From Caloranaerobacter sp050286925 (GTDB taxonomy: Bacteria > Bacillota > Clostridia > Tissierellales > Thermohalobacteraceae), in the NCBI RefSeq assembly GCF_050286925.1, contig NZ_JBFWFX010000003.1, forward strand, positions 124,001 through 188,000: 64,000 nt of DNA. The letters run 5' to 3'. A model generated the notes under the pieces. That model did no database searches and was not told the origin of the DNA. It saw only the letters and a program-made list of their open reading frames with translations. A program made the position numbers and the translations under genes. Of the stretch, positions 26,218 through 35,675 are shown piece after piece (the first letter of the stretch is position 1; the number at the start of each line of letters is the position of its first letter).

Positions 26218-27489
26218 ATGATGAGATCAATGTATTCAGGTGTATCTGGATTAAGAGTACACCAATTAAAAATGGATGTAATTGGTAATAATATAGCTAA
26301 TGTAAATACAGTAGGTTATAAAAAGGGACAAGTTACTTTTCAAGAAGTTTTTAGCCAAGTTGTAAAAGGTGCTGGAGCTCCTCAAAATGGCAGAGGGGGT
26401 ACAAATCCACAGCAAATAGGTTTAGGATTAAAGCTCGGGTCAATTAATACAATTTTTACAAAAGGACCATCACAAAGAACGGATAATCCAACGGATTTAA
26501 TGATTGATGGGGAAGGGTTTTTTATGGTTACTGATGACCCTAAATATGAAAATATTTATTATACAAGAGCAGGTAATTTTGTTCTAGATAAAGAAGGCTA
26601 TTTGGTAACACCTGATGGTTTTAAAGTATTAGGGATAAATGATAAAGGAGAGTATGCTCCTATTAAAATTAATCGTTCAGAGATAGCACCACCAAGCGCA
26701 TCTACTACAATTGAATTTATAGGAAATTTAGATTCTAGATTTAAAGAAGGAGAAGAGTTTTTAACTGATACAATAGTAAAGGACAGTTTGGGAAATTCGT
26801 ATAAGGTCAATTTTAAATTTACGAAGACAGCAAATGCTAACGAATGGAATTTAGATGTAGTTAATGTAATAGATTTAGCTACGGGCAATGTTATTGATCC
26901 GGCACCAACAAGTTCAACACAAACGTTAACTTTTGATAACGGTGGATTTTTAACCAACGCGACTAAGATTTTTGAAATAAGTTTTTCTAAATCAGATACA
27001 TATTATTTTGGTTCAGATAGTACAACTAGTAAATTAGTAGTAGATTTTTCTAAAATCACACAATTTGCAAATGAAAATGATGTAAAGGGATTTGATGTTC
27101 CAGATCAAAATGGACAGAGCGGTAAAAGTGCTGGCTTTTTAACTGGTTTTGCTGTTGATGCTTCAGGAGTAATTACTGGAAGCTTTACAAATGGTGAGAA
27201 GAAGTCATTAGGACAATTAGTACTAGCTAAATTTGATAATCCTATGGGATTACAAAAGGTAGGTAATAACTTTTTTGAAAGCACACCAAACTCAGGTGAA
27301 CCTCAGATTGGGAAACCTAGTTCAAGCGGTTTTGGTTCAATAAATCCAGGAGTTCTTGAGATGTCAAATGTAGATTTATCAATGGAGTTCACAGAAATGA
27401 TTACAACACAAAGAGGATTTCAAGCGAATTCAAGAGTTATAACAACAACTGATGAAATGTTACAAGAATTAGTTAATATGAAAAGATAA
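26218..27489 (+). CDS. flgE: Flagellar hook protein FlgE
   Basis: Structural subunit of the hook. The N-terminal motif MYSGVSGLRVHQLKMDVIGN and the C-terminal VDLSMEFTEMITTQRGFQAN form the core helices; the variable middle (about residues 150-330) is beta-rich. A strong AGGGGG site precedes the ATG pair at 26218. At 423 residues it is a normal length, and it is the most highly needed product of this part of the operon. Hairpins lie on both sides. Confidence 0.97.
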   Translation: MMRSMYSGVSGLRVHQLKMDVIGNNIANVNTVGYKKGQVTFQEVFSQVVKGAGAPQNGRGGTNPQQIGLGLKLGSINTIFTKGPSQRTDNPTDLMIDGEGFFMVTDDPKYENIYYTRAGNFVLDKEGYLVTPDGFKVLGINDKGEYAPIKINRSEIAPPSASTTIEFIGNLDSRFKEGEEFLTDTIVKDSLGNSYKVNFKFTKTANANEWNLDVVNVIDLATGNVIDPAPTSSTQTLTFDNGGFLTNATKIFEISFSKSDTYYFGSDSTTSKLVVDFSKITQFANENDVKGFDVPDQNGQSGKSAGFLTGFAVDASGVITGSFTNGEKKSLGQLVLAKFDNPMGLQKVGNNFFESTPNSGEPQIGKPSSSGFGSINPGVLEMSNVDLSMEFTEMITTQRGFQANSRVITTTDEMLQELVNMKR

Positions 27490-27518
27490 CTATTAGGGTA
27501 GATTTCTACCTTAATAGT
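27489..27518 (+). promoter_or_regulatory. Hairpin directly after flgE
   Basis: A 13-pair stem (27489-27501 with 27506-27518, one G.T pair), loop ATTT, starting with the last base of the stop codon. No T run follows, so it is probably an intra-operon stabiliser, processing site or weak attenuator. Confidence 0.55.
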
Positions 27519-27540
27519 ACTTGTAGATGGAGATGATTGT

Positions 27541-27750
27541 ATGGTAATATTGAAAAGGATAAATGGAAAGGAATTTGCGTTGAATAGTGATTTAATCGAA
27601 TTTATTGAAGCAACACCTGATACAATAGTAACATTAACTAATGGTAAAAAATTTGTTGTAAAAGAAACAGTAGAAGAAGTAATAGATAAAGTTATAAATT
27701 ATAAAAGGAAAATTTACAAAGGTTTATCAAACATAGGAAATGAGGTGTAA
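27541..27750 (+). CDS. flbD: FlbD family flagellar protein
   Basis: 69 residues. The family core NGKEFALNSDLIEFIEATPD and TLTNGKKFVVKETVEEVI is complete. FlbD-type proteins (SwrD in Bacillus) sit after flgE, and in Bacillus SwrD raises motor torque. It directly precedes motA here, which fits a link to stator function. Confidence 0.9.
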   Translation: MVILKRINGKEFALNSDLIEFIEATPDTIVTLTNGKKFVVKETVEEVIDKVINYKRKIYKGLSNIGNEV

Positions 27751-27753
27751 CTG

Positions 27754-28539
27754 TTGGATTTAGCAACTGCCATTGGTTTTATAGCAGGTATTGGATTCGT
27801 TGTATGGGGAATTTCACAATCAGGTAATATAGGAAATTTTATTGATTTTCCTTCCTTAGTTATAGTTCTCGGAGGAACTATAGCTGCTACTTTTGTTAGT
27901 TATCCTCTGTCTAAAGTATTAAAAACATTAAAAGTTGTAAAAAATGCATTTATGACTAAAAATGTTTCACCAATAGAAATAATAAATGAAATAATTAAAC
28001 TGGCTAATATAGCTAGAAGAGAAGGGCTTCTTGCATTAGAAGAAGCTGCAGAAAATGTAGATGATGTGTTTTTAAAAAAGGGGATTGTTCTAATAGTCGA
28101 TGGTACTGATCCAGAACTTGTTCGAAATATATTAGAAACAGAACTAGCTTTTACTGAAGAAAGACATGGTGAAGGACAAGGTATTTTTGAAGCAATGGGT
28201 AGCTATGCTCCTGCATTTGGTATGATAGGTACTTTAATAGGGCTTATTAATATGCTTAAAGATTTAAATGATCCTGCTAGTATTGGACCGAATATGTCTG
28301 TAGCTTTAGTTACAACTTTTTATGGTTCTTTATTTGCTAATTTAATATTTATTCCGATTGCTAATAAACTTAAAGGCAGAAGTCGTGAGGAAATACTTAT
28401 AAAAGAGCTGATTGTTGAGGGGCTTTTATCAATCCAAGCTGGTGAAAATCCTAGAATTATAGAAGAAAAATTAAAAACCTTCTTACCACCTGAAATGAGA
28501 AAAACTATGGAAAAAGAAACTGAAGGTGGGGAAGCATAA
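27754..28539 (+). CDS. motA: Flagellar motor stator protein MotA
   Basis: Proton or sodium channel subunit of the stator. Four membrane segments are apparent: near residues 3-20, 28-48, 145-168 and 178-200. Conserved segments are FPSLVIVLGGTIAATFVSYP and GSYAPAFGMIGTLIGLINML, and the cytoplasmic loop contains the charged residues that meet FliG. The start is TTG 27754 after GAGGTGTAA. It overlaps motB by one base. In Bacillus motAB is elsewhere in the genome; here the pair is inside the fla operon. Confidence 0.95.
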   Translation: MDLATAIGFIAGIGFVVWGISQSGNIGNFIDFPSLVIVLGGTIAATFVSYPLSKVLKTLKVVKNAFMTKNVSPIEIINEIIKLANIARREGLLALEEAAENVDDVFLKKGIVLIVDGTDPELVRNILETELAFTEERHGEGQGIFEAMGSYAPAFGMIGTLIGLINMLKDLNDPASIGPNMSVALVTTFYGSLFANLIFIPIANKLKGRSREEILIKELIVEGLLSIQAGENPRIIEEKLKTFLPPEMRKTMEKETEGGEA

Positions 28540-29282
28540 TGAAAAGAAGGAAAAAAGAAGAAAAAAAAGGCGCACCTGAATGGATGACTACATATGGAGA
28601 TATGGTTACTTTGCTTCTTTGTTTCTTTGTATTATTGTTTTCTTTTTCTGAAATAAATGTGCAGAAATTTGAAGCTATTATGAAGTCATTTCAAGGTTCA
28701 CTAGGTGTTTTGAAAGGTGGAAAGACTATACAGGATGTACCTTTTATAAATGATGGGAATTTATATCAAGATAAATCTACAAATGAAAAAAAAGAGATTG
28801 AGGATTTTCGAAAATTAAAAGTTTTAATTGAAGAATATGCAAGAGAAAAGGGTCTAGAAACTAAGGTAATAGCTAGAATCGAAGAAAGAGGTTTAATAAT
28901 TAGAGTTTTAGATAATGTATTTTTTGATTCTGGGAAAGCAGAAATAAAACCGAAAGCGAAAGAAATTTTAAGATATATAGGGGATATACTTAATAGGAAT
29001 GAATTTAAATCCAAGCATATAAAAATAGAAGGACATACAGATACAGATCCGATAAGAACATCAAAATTTCCATCAAATTGGGAATTATCTGCTATTAGAG
29101 CTACTAATGTTTTAAGATTTTTAATAGAAGAAAAGGGAATAGAAGGAAATAGAATATCTTCGGCTGGATATGCTTATTATAGACCTGTAGCTCCTAATGA
29201 TACGCCTGAAAATAAAGCTAAAAATAGAAGAGTTGATATTGTAATTTTAAAATCATCTTATGCAAAATGGGAACCAGATTAA
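28539..29282 (+). CDS. motB: Flagellar motor stator protein MotB
   Basis: Ion-channel and peptidoglycan-anchoring partner of MotA. The single membrane helix contains the ion-binding aspartate in MTTYGDMVTLLLCFFVLL, about residues 16-33. The C-terminal OmpA-like domain shows IKIEGHTDTDPI, WELSAIRATNVLRFL and NRRVDIVI. The 247 residues match the family. The ion (H+ or Na+) cannot be settled from this sequence. Confidence 0.96.
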   Translation: MKRRKKEEKKGAPEWMTTYGDMVTLLLCFFVLLFSFSEINVQKFEAIMKSFQGSLGVLKGGKTIQDVPFINDGNLYQDKSTNEKKEIEDFRKLKVLIEEYAREKGLETKVIARIEERGLIIRVLDNVFFDSGKAEIKPKAKEILRYIGDILNRNEFKSKHIKIEGHTDTDPIRTSKFPSNWELSAIRATNVLRFLIEEKGIEGNRISSAGYAYYRPVAPNDTPENKAKNRRVDIVILKSSYAKWEPD

Positions 29283-29299
29283 TAAAAGGGGTTGTAAAT

Positions 29300-29713
29300 A
29301 TGAATAGTAAAAAGATTTTAGTTATTGCTGTTGTAATATTAGCAGTTTCATTAGTTTTAGTAGCTGTTTTCTCATTTTTATATATTAAAAGTAAGGCAGA
29401 TGTTAATAAACCAAAAGAGAAGTTTTATTTTGATGTAGGTGAGATGTATAGTAATGTAAAGGATAGTAGTAGTATTGTTAAAGTCGATATTACTATAGAA
29501 GTAACAGATAAGGAATTATTAAAAGTATTAGAGAAAAAGAAGTTTTTAATAAATAATCAGATTAATGAGATTATTAGAAGTAAAACAGAAAAAGAATTAG
29601 AGGGTAGTGATGGACAAGTTCTGCTTCAGAGAGAAATTACAGCAAAATTAGCAGAATTATTTAATACTAAAGATATAACAAATATATATTTTAAAGAATT
29701 AATTGTACAGTAG
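29300..29713 (+). CDS. fliL: Flagellar basal body-associated protein FliL
   Basis: Single-pass membrane protein that rings the stator and supports torque. The membrane helix is IAVVILAVSLVLVAVFSFLY, near residues 8-27. The periplasmic domain holds IVKVDITIEVTDKELLKVLE and a C-terminal ITNIYFKELIVQ. ATG 29300 follows AAAGGGG; an upstream TTG overlapping motB is unlikely. 137 residues. Confidence 0.92.
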   Translation: MNSKKILVIAVVILAVSLVLVAVFSFLYIKSKADVNKPKEKFYFDVGEMYSNVKDSSSIVKVDITIEVTDKELLKVLEKKKFLINNQINEIIRSKTEKELEGSDGQVLLQREITAKLAELFNTKDITNIYFKELIVQ

Positions 29714-29726
29714 GGAGGTATAACTA

Positions 29727-30725
29727 TTGTCTGAAGTTCTTTCACAGAGTGAAATAGATGCCCTACTCAAGGCTTTAACTTCTGGAGAAGTAGATGTTAA
29801 AGAAATAAAAGAAGAAGCAAAAGAAAAGAAAGTAAAAAAATATGATTTTAGAAATCCGCAAAAAATAGCTAAAGACCAGATGAGGACATTGGGCATTATT
29901 CATGACAAGTTAGCTAGATTACTACAGACGTTTTTATCAGGTTATTTAAGAGCACCTATAAATGTAGAAGTATTAACTATTGATCAATATGTTTTTAGTG
30001 AGTTTAGTAATGCAATTTCAAACCCTGCTTTTCTTTCAATTATAAATTTTAACCCATTATCGGGACAAATTATTTTGGACATTTCACCTAATATTGCTTA
30101 TGCTGTTATAGATAGATTATTAGGTGGTAATGGTAGTAATATTGAATTAAATCGTAGTTTTACTGAAATAGAGCTAGTATTATTAAAGCAAGTTTTTTAT
30201 CGAATTCAAGATATAATAACGCAAGCTTGGGATAATATATTAGAGTTGAAACCATCTTTAGAGAAAATAGAAACTAATTCACAATTTATACAAATAATTT
30301 CTCCTAGTGAAACAATAGTATTAATTACATTAAATATAAAAATAGGAGAAACTGAAGGAATGGCTAATATATGTATTCCTTACTTAACAATAGAACCTAT
30401 ATTAAACAAATTAAGCACTAAACTTTGGTATTCGACAAACAATAAAGATATTGATTCAACCGAAATAGAGATTGTTAAAAAGAGAATAAAAAAGGTAAAG
30501 GTACCTTTAATAGTGGAAATCGGTAGTACTATGATTACAGTTAAAGATTTATTAGATTTACGAGTAGGTGATGTTATAAAGCTTAATAAAACAAGAGATA
30601 GTGAATTAGAAGTTAAAGTGGGTTCGAAAACGAAGTTTTATGGGGTACCTGGAGTTAAAAATAATAAAATGGCTGTTAAGATTACCAGAGTCAAAAAGGA
30701 TGGTGAAGATATAGATGACGAATAA
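29727..30725 (+). CDS. fliM: Flagellar motor switch protein FliM
   Basis: C-ring protein that binds CheY-phosphate. The N-terminal peptide EVLSQSEIDALLKALTSGEV is the CheY-binding motif. The middle CheC-like domain and the C-terminal SpoA domain (VPLIVEIGSTMITVKDLLDL) are present. The TTG start follows GGGAGGTA. The 332 residues match the family, and fliY overlaps by 11 bases. Confidence 0.97.
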   Translation: MSEVLSQSEIDALLKALTSGEVDVKEIKEEAKEKKVKKYDFRNPQKIAKDQMRTLGIIHDKLARLLQTFLSGYLRAPINVEVLTIDQYVFSEFSNAISNPAFLSIINFNPLSGQIILDISPNIAYAVIDRLLGGNGSNIELNRSFTEIELVLLKQVFYRIQDIITQAWDNILELKPSLEKIETNSQFIQIISPSETIVLITLNIKIGETEGMANICIPYLTIEPILNKLSTKLWYSTNNKDIDSTEIEIVKKRIKKVKVPLIVEIGSTMITVKDLLDLRVGDVIKLNKTRDSELEVKVGSKTKFYGVPGVKNNKMAVKITRVKKDGEDIDDE

Positions 30726-31842
30726 TATGCTTTCACAAGAAGAAATAGATGCTTTACTAAAAGGAGAGCTAGCAGATAATAATGAATCAGTTACAGTAAA
30801 TGAAGAACTAACTGAAATAGAAAAGGATGCACTAGGAGAAATAGGAAATATCAGTATGGGAACAGCAGCAACAACTTTATATACTTTGCTTGGTAAAAAG
30901 GTTACTATTACAACACCTAAAGTAGAGGTAACTAATACAGAGGAGCTTTCGAAAAAATACGCGGTACCATTTGTAGCTGTAGATGTGAAATATAAGTTAG
31001 GACTTGAAGGTTCAAATTTATTAATATTAAAAACAGATGACGTAAAAGTTATTACCGATCTTATGATGGGTGGTGATGGTACAAATATAGATAGAGAGTT
31101 AAATGAGATGGATTTAAGTGCCATAAGTGAAGCAATGAATCAAATGGTTGGTTCGTCAAGTACTTCACTGTCAGAGATGTTTTCTACAGTTATTGATATT
31201 GAGCCTCCTAGAGCTTTTTTAATAAAGCTAAATGATGACAATATAGATTTAGATATTTTTAAAAATAAAACTATTGTTAAAATATCTTTTAGAATGATCA
31301 TTGGAGATTTAGTTGATAGTGAAATAATGCAACTTCTACCAATTGATTTTGCGAAAAATATGGTAAGTAGGCTTTTAGGACAAGAATCTAATTCTAATTT
31401 TGATAATTCGGATAAAAATACAGATTTAATTAGTCAAGAAGAAGATGAAAAGTCAGATAATGAGTCCATGAATAGCATAGAAAATTTAAGTTATAATGCG
31501 AATAACAAAGAAATTAAGGAACAAGAACATATTAATGTAAGAAAAGTAGAATTCCAGTCCTTTGATGAGAATAAAAAAATAGAATATAATGAAAGCATTG
31601 ATTTAATACAGGAGATACCTGTAGAAGTTACTGTTGAATTAGGTAGAACAACTAAAAAGATTAGTGAGATTTTAGAATTTGGTCCTGGAACAGTTATAGA
31701 ATTGGACAAGCTAGTTGGAGAACCTTTAGAGATATTTGCAAACGGCAAATTTATTGCTAAAGGTGAAGTTGTAGTAATTGATGATAATTTTGGTGTTAGA
31801 ATAACAGATATTGTAAACCCATCAAAAAGAACAAATAAATAA
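30715..31842 (+). CDS. fliY: Flagellar switch phosphatase FliY (FliN-type)
   Basis: Combines a CheC-like CheY-phosphatase with a FliN C-terminal domain. An N-terminal peptide like that of FliM (MLSQEEIDALLKGE) is followed by two CheC active-site-like motifs (LGEIGNISMGTAATTL; MDLSAISEAMNQMVGSSSTS). A charged linker runs about residues 220-290, and SpoA/FliN follows (VEVTVELGRTTKKISEILEF). The 375 residues fit Gram-positive FliY. The presence of CheC and CheD further on indicates the Bacillus-type adaptation system. Confidence 0.96.
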   Translation: MTNNMLSQEEIDALLKGELADNNESVTVNEELTEIEKDALGEIGNISMGTAATTLYTLLGKKVTITTPKVEVTNTEELSKKYAVPFVAVDVKYKLGLEGSNLLILKTDDVKVITDLMMGGDGTNIDRELNEMDLSAISEAMNQMVGSSSTSLSEMFSTVIDIEPPRAFLIKLNDDNIDLDIFKNKTIVKISFRMIIGDLVDSEIMQLLPIDFAKNMVSRLLGQESNSNFDNSDKNTDLISQEEDEKSDNESMNSIENLSYNANNKEIKEQEHINVRKVEFQSFDENKKIEYNESIDLIQEIPVEVTVELGRTTKKISEILEFGPGTVIELDKLVGEPLEIFANGKFIAKGEVVVIDDNFGVRITDIVNPSKRTNK

Positions 31843-31874
31843 AATTTAAAAAGAAATAATAAGGAGGAATTAAT

Positions 31875-32237
31875 ATGGGTAAAGGAATACTTATTGTTGA
31901 TGATGCTGCTTTTATGAGAATGATGATTAAGGACATTTTGAATAAGAATGGATATGAGGTTATAGGTGAAGCTGATAATGGGGCTAAAGCTATTGAAAAA
32001 TATAAAGAGCTTAAACCAGATTTAGTAATAATGGATATTACAATGCCAGAAGTAGATGGAATTCAGGCTGTAAAGGAAATTAAAAAGTTTGATGAAAATG
32101 CAAAAATAATAATGTGTTCAGCTATGGGACAACAAGCTATGGTTATTGAATCAATTCAAGCTGGAGCTAGAGATTTTATAGTGAAACCATTTCAAGCAGA
32201 TAGAGTTATAGAAGCTGTAAAAAAAGTATTAGGTTAA
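31875..32237 (+). CDS. cheY: Chemotaxis response regulator CheY
   Basis: Single receiver domain of 120 residues. The acidic pocket DDAAF is near residues 9-13, the phospho-acceptor is in LVIMDITMPEVDG (about residue 54), and the conserved Lys is in FIVKPF. AAGGAGGAA precedes the ATG. It sits between fliY and fliO as in Bacillus. Confidence 0.97.
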   Translation: MGKGILIVDDAAFMRMMIKDILNKNGYEVIGEADNGAKAIEKYKELKPDLVIMDITMPEVDGIQAVKEIKKFDENAKIIMCSAMGQQAMVIESIQAGARDFIVKPFQADRVIEAVKKVLG

Positions 32238-32239
32238 CA

Positions 32240-32683
32240 ATGAGAAATATTTTTTTAGAATTATTTTCTATTTCTAGTTTTTTACTTGTTAATGAGTATG
32301 CTTTTGGCTCCAGTTACATTGATAATAACAGGGGTTATTCTTTCATTAATTTAATTAGTTTTACATTTGGTTTCATTCTGATTATTTTAGCTATATTATT
32401 TCTAGGTAGAATATTGAACTTTAAATTAAATGCTGTAGGTAAAAAACATAGAATTAAAATTATTGATATTCTAAATATAAACGGCATCAAGATTTTGGTA
32501 TTAGAAATGTATGGACAATATTATATATTAGCTTATAATAACAATAGTATAATTTTGATTGATAAATTAGAAAATATTGAATCATTAAAATCTGACAGTA
32601 ATATAATTAATAAGTCTAGTTTTGATAAATATTTAGAAAAATTTCTTATGAAAATTAATTTTACAAAAAATGCAAAACATTAA
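32240..32683 (+). CDS. fliO: Flagellar biosynthetic protein FliO/FliZ
   Basis: Membrane protein that helps FliP assembly. A hydrophobic N-terminus (possible signal sequence) is followed by one clear membrane helix (INLISFTFGFILIILAILFL, about 35-54), then a small beta-rich FliO domain (KIIDILNINGIKILVLEMYG). The 147 residues and position before fliP support the call; sequence conservation in this family is low. Confidence 0.85.
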   Translation: MRNIFLELFSISSFLLVNEYAFGSSYIDNNRGYSFINLISFTFGFILIILAILFLGRILNFKLNAVGKKHRIKIIDILNINGIKILVLEMYGQYYILAYNNNSIILIDKLENIESLKSDSNIINKSSFDKYLEKFLMKINFTKNAKH

Positions 32684-32723
32684 TAAGATTATTATGAACT
32701 ATAAGTGAGTAGGATGAATAAAT

Positions 32724-33488
32724 ATGACTAAGATAGTAAAAGTTCTTATAATTACAACTGTATTAATTGTACTTTGTAATTCTGTTGTGTATGGGGCCCC
32801 TGAAATTTCTTTATTTGGAAAGACAATATCTTTGAAAGATACAGATGATCCGAATGATTATGTTATAAGTATACAAATATTAATTTTGCTAACTATATTA
32901 ACTTTGGCCCCTTCTATTTTAATAATGGTTACAAGTTTTACTAGAATAATTATTGTACTTTCTTTTATGCGTAATGCTTTAGCAACACAACAGACGCCAC
33001 CAAATCAAGTTTTAATTGGGCTAGCATTATTCTTAACATTTTTTATCATGGGTCCAACTATAGATCAGATTAATGAACAAGCTATTCAGCCTTTTTTAAG
33101 TGGAGAGATTAGCCAAGAAGAAGCTTTTAATAATGCATTAGAACCAATTCGTGAATTCATGTTTAAGCAAACTAGAGGGAAAGATTTAGTTTTATTTATT
33201 AAAGCATCAGGTATTGAAGAAAGAAATGACTTAAAATTAGAAGATATACCGACAAGAGTATTAATACCTGCTTTTATGATTAGCGAATTAAAGACAGCTT
33301 TTCAGATGGGATTTATATTATTTATACCATTTTTAATAATAGATATGGTGGTTGCAAGTACATTAATGTCAATGGGTATGATGATGTTACCACCAGTTAT
33401 GATATCTTTGCCATTTAAAATATTACTTTTTATTATGGTAGATGGATGGAATCTTGTTGTAAAACAGTTATTATTAAGTTTCAATTAA
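32724..33488 (+). CDS. fliP: Flagellar export gate protein FliP
   Basis: Core of the export gate with FliQ and FliR. A cleavable-type signal peptide ends near VVYGAPE (about residue 27). Later helices include the conserved SILIMVTSFTRIIIVLSFMR, TPPNQVLIGLALFLTFFIMG and LIPAFMISELKTAFQMGF. The 254 residues match the family. Confidence 0.97.
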   Translation: MTKIVKVLIITTVLIVLCNSVVYGAPEISLFGKTISLKDTDDPNDYVISIQILILLTILTLAPSILIMVTSFTRIIIVLSFMRNALATQQTPPNQVLIGLALFLTFFIMGPTIDQINEQAIQPFLSGEISQEEAFNNALEPIREFMFKQTRGKDLVLFIKASGIEERNDLKLEDIPTRVLIPAFMISELKTAFQMGFILFIPFLIIDMVVASTLMSMGMMMLPPVMISLPFKILLFIMVDGWNLVVKQLLLSFN

Positions 33489-33502
33489 TAGGAGTGATAT
33501 AA

Positions 33503-33772
33503 ATGAGCCAAGGGGATATTATAAGTTTAGCTCAAGATGCGATGAAGATGGTTTTAATGCTTTCTTCTCCAATGCTGATTTTTGGCTTGTTAATAGGATT
33601 AGCTGTTAGTATATTTCAAGCAACAACACAGATACAAGAAGCTACATTAGCTTTTGTTCCTAAAATAATAGCTGTAATGATTTCGTTTTTAATATTTTCA
33701 CCTTGGCTATTAAATCTTATTTTAGATTTTACTAATAAACTTTTTGAAAATATGAATACGTTTATAAAATAA
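33503..33772 (+). CDS. fliQ: Flagellar export gate protein FliQ
   Basis: 89 residues with two membrane helices (about 17-38 and 52-75). The conserved loop GLAVSIFQATTQIQEATLAF lies between them. TAGGAGTGAT precedes the ATG. Confidence 0.97.
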   Translation: MSQGDIISLAQDAMKMVLMLSSPMLIFGLLIGLAVSIFQATTQIQEATLAFVPKIIAVMISFLIFSPWLLNLILDFTNKLFENMNTFIK

Positions 33773-33788
33773 TTTAATGGTGAATTTT

Positions 33789-34553
33789 ATGGTAGATGTT
33801 ATACAATTGATTATAAATAAATACATTGCTTTTTTGTTAGTATTTGTTAGATTAAGTGGAATTTTTATCATTACCCCGATATTTAGCAGAAGAAATGTAC
33901 CAACAATATTCAAAATAGTTTTTACTTTTTTTCTTACACTGATAATGATTAATATAGTTGAATTCAATCAAACACAAATAGACATTTATCTTTTTATAAT
34001 TTATATATTAAGAGAATTATTTTTAGGTATATTTATCGGATTTATCATGTACTTATTTTTCTCTTCACTATATTTAGCTGGTAAGTTAGTAGATATGCAA
34101 TTAGGTTTTAGTATGGTAAATGTACTAGATCCTAACAGTAATATACAAGTTCCCATAACAGGGAATTTCTATTATATTTTAGCTTTATTGACTTTTTTAG
34201 TTATAGATGGTCATCATATATTGATAAAGACTTTATTGGATTCATTTACAATAATTCCTTTAGGAAGTTATGTCATCAAAACAACCATTTATAAAGAAAT
34301 ACTTATAATTACTAGTAATATATTTGTTATAGCTTTTAAACTTAGTAGCCCTATATTGGCTACTATATTTATAACTAATATTATACTAGGGATATTGGCA
34401 CGAACTATGCCACAAATGAATGTTTTTGTAGTTGGAATGCCTTTAAGAATTGCAATAGGGGTTATTACTTTGATATTAACGATACCTTTCATTATTGCTT
34501 TTATATGTAATTTATATGAACAAATTTTTCGAGTATTTTCTTTCTTAAAGTAG
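33789..34553 (+). CDS. fliR: Flagellar export gate protein FliR
   Basis: Polytopic gate protein with about six membrane helices. RLSGIFIITPIFSRRNVPTI is near the N-terminus and DMQLGFSMVNVLDPNSNIQV in the middle. ATG 33789 has GGTGA five bases upstream; the in-frame ATG at 33777 has no such site. 254 residues, followed 18 bases later by flhB. Confidence 0.95.
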   Translation: MVDVIQLIINKYIAFLLVFVRLSGIFIITPIFSRRNVPTIFKIVFTFFLTLIMINIVEFNQTQIDIYLFIIYILRELFLGIFIGFIMYLFFSSLYLAGKLVDMQLGFSMVNVLDPNSNIQVPITGNFYYILALLTFLVIDGHHILIKTLLDSFTIIPLGSYVIKTTIYKEILIITSNIFVIAFKLSSPILATIFITNIILGILARTMPQMNVFVVGMPLRIAIGVITLILTIPFIIAFICNLYEQIFRVFSFLK

Positions 34554-34571
34554 AATAAGGAATGATTACAA

Positions 34572-35657
34572 ATGTTAAATAGCATAAAATTGCAATTATT
34601 TGCAAGTGGAGAGAAAACGGAAAAGCCTACTCCGAAACGGAGAAAAGAAGCAAGAGAAAAAGGGCAAGTGCTACAGAGTAGAGAATTAACGTCTGCCCTG
34701 TTACTACTATTTATATTTTTAACTTTGAAAATTTTTAGCAACTATATGTTCAACAGTTTAAAAGAACATATAAGTTATATTTATAGTGAATATTTAATTT
34801 CTGACGATTTTTATTCAAAGAGAGAAATTATTTTACTATTAAGATATATTATTTTAAAAACAACTGAAATTGTTGCCCCAGTTTTAGGAGTTGCTTTTAT
34901 CTTTGCATTAATTATTAATTATTTTCAAGTAGGGTTTTTATTTACAACAAAAACTTTACAAATTAAATTTAGCAGAATAAATCCTATAGAAGGTTTCAAA
35001 CGCATATTTTCAAAAAGGGCATTTGTAGAATTAGTAAAATCTTTTTTAAAAATAACGTTAATAAGTTATATCATGTATTCTTATATTATGGGGCAAATTA
35101 AAAATATTATGCGATTATTAGAAAAAAATATATCCAATATTGTATTTTATATAGCTAAAATGTCATTTGAAATTGCTATTAGAATAGGATTGGTTTTGTT
35201 TGTATTATCCGTATTGGATTATGCATATCAATGGTGGGAATATGAAAAAAGCCTAAGAATGTCAAAACAAGAAATTAAGGAAGAATATAAACAAACAGAA
35301 GGTGATCCTGTTATTAAATCAAAAATAAAAGAAAAACAGCGTCAAATATCTATGCGCAGAATGATGCAGGATGTACCTAAAGCGGATGTTATTATTACTA
35401 ATCCAACACATTATGCAGTTGCTTTGAAATATGACAAAGAAAAATATGACGCTCCATATGTAATTGCTAAAGGCAAAGATATAATTGCTGAAAATATTAA
35501 AAAGGTGGCACGAGAATCTTCTGTACCAATTATTGAAAACAAATGGCTAGCAAGACATTTATATAATAATATTGAGATAGGACAGGTAATTCCAGAAGAA
35601 CTCTATCAAGCAGTAGCCGAAATACTAGCATATGTTTATAGCCTTAAAAAGGTCTAA
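34572..35657 (+). CDS. flhB: Flagellar export switch protein FlhB
   Basis: Export gate component that switches substrate class when hook length is reached. A basic N-terminus (EKTEKPTPKRRKEAREKGQV) is followed by four membrane helices and the cytoplasmic domain. The autocleavage motif NPTH lies near residue 276 (TNPTHYAVALKYDKE). The 361 residues are normal. A separate copy of the C-terminal fragment is encoded at 6253-6534. Confidence 0.97.
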   Translation: MLNSIKLQLFASGEKTEKPTPKRRKEAREKGQVLQSRELTSALLLLFIFLTLKIFSNYMFNSLKEHISYIYSEYLISDDFYSKREIILLLRYIILKTTEIVAPVLGVAFIFALIINYFQVGFLFTTKTLQIKFSRINPIEGFKRIFSKRAFVELVKSFLKITLISYIMYSYIMGQIKNIMRLLEKNISNIVFYIAKMSFEIAIRIGLVLFVLSVLDYAYQWWEYEKSLRMSKQEIKEEYKQTEGDPVIKSKIKEKQRQISMRRMMQDVPKADVIITNPTHYAVALKYDKEKYDAPYVIAKGKDIIAENIKKVARESSVPIIENKWLARHLYNNIEIGQVIPEELYQAVAEILAYVYSLKKV

Positions 35658-35675
35658 TAAGTTAGGAGGACAATT

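Noticed and set aside
30606..31124. 172-residue antisense frame across fliM and fliY
   Set aside because: Both sense genes are certain; Ser/Phe-rich composition is typical of shadow frames.
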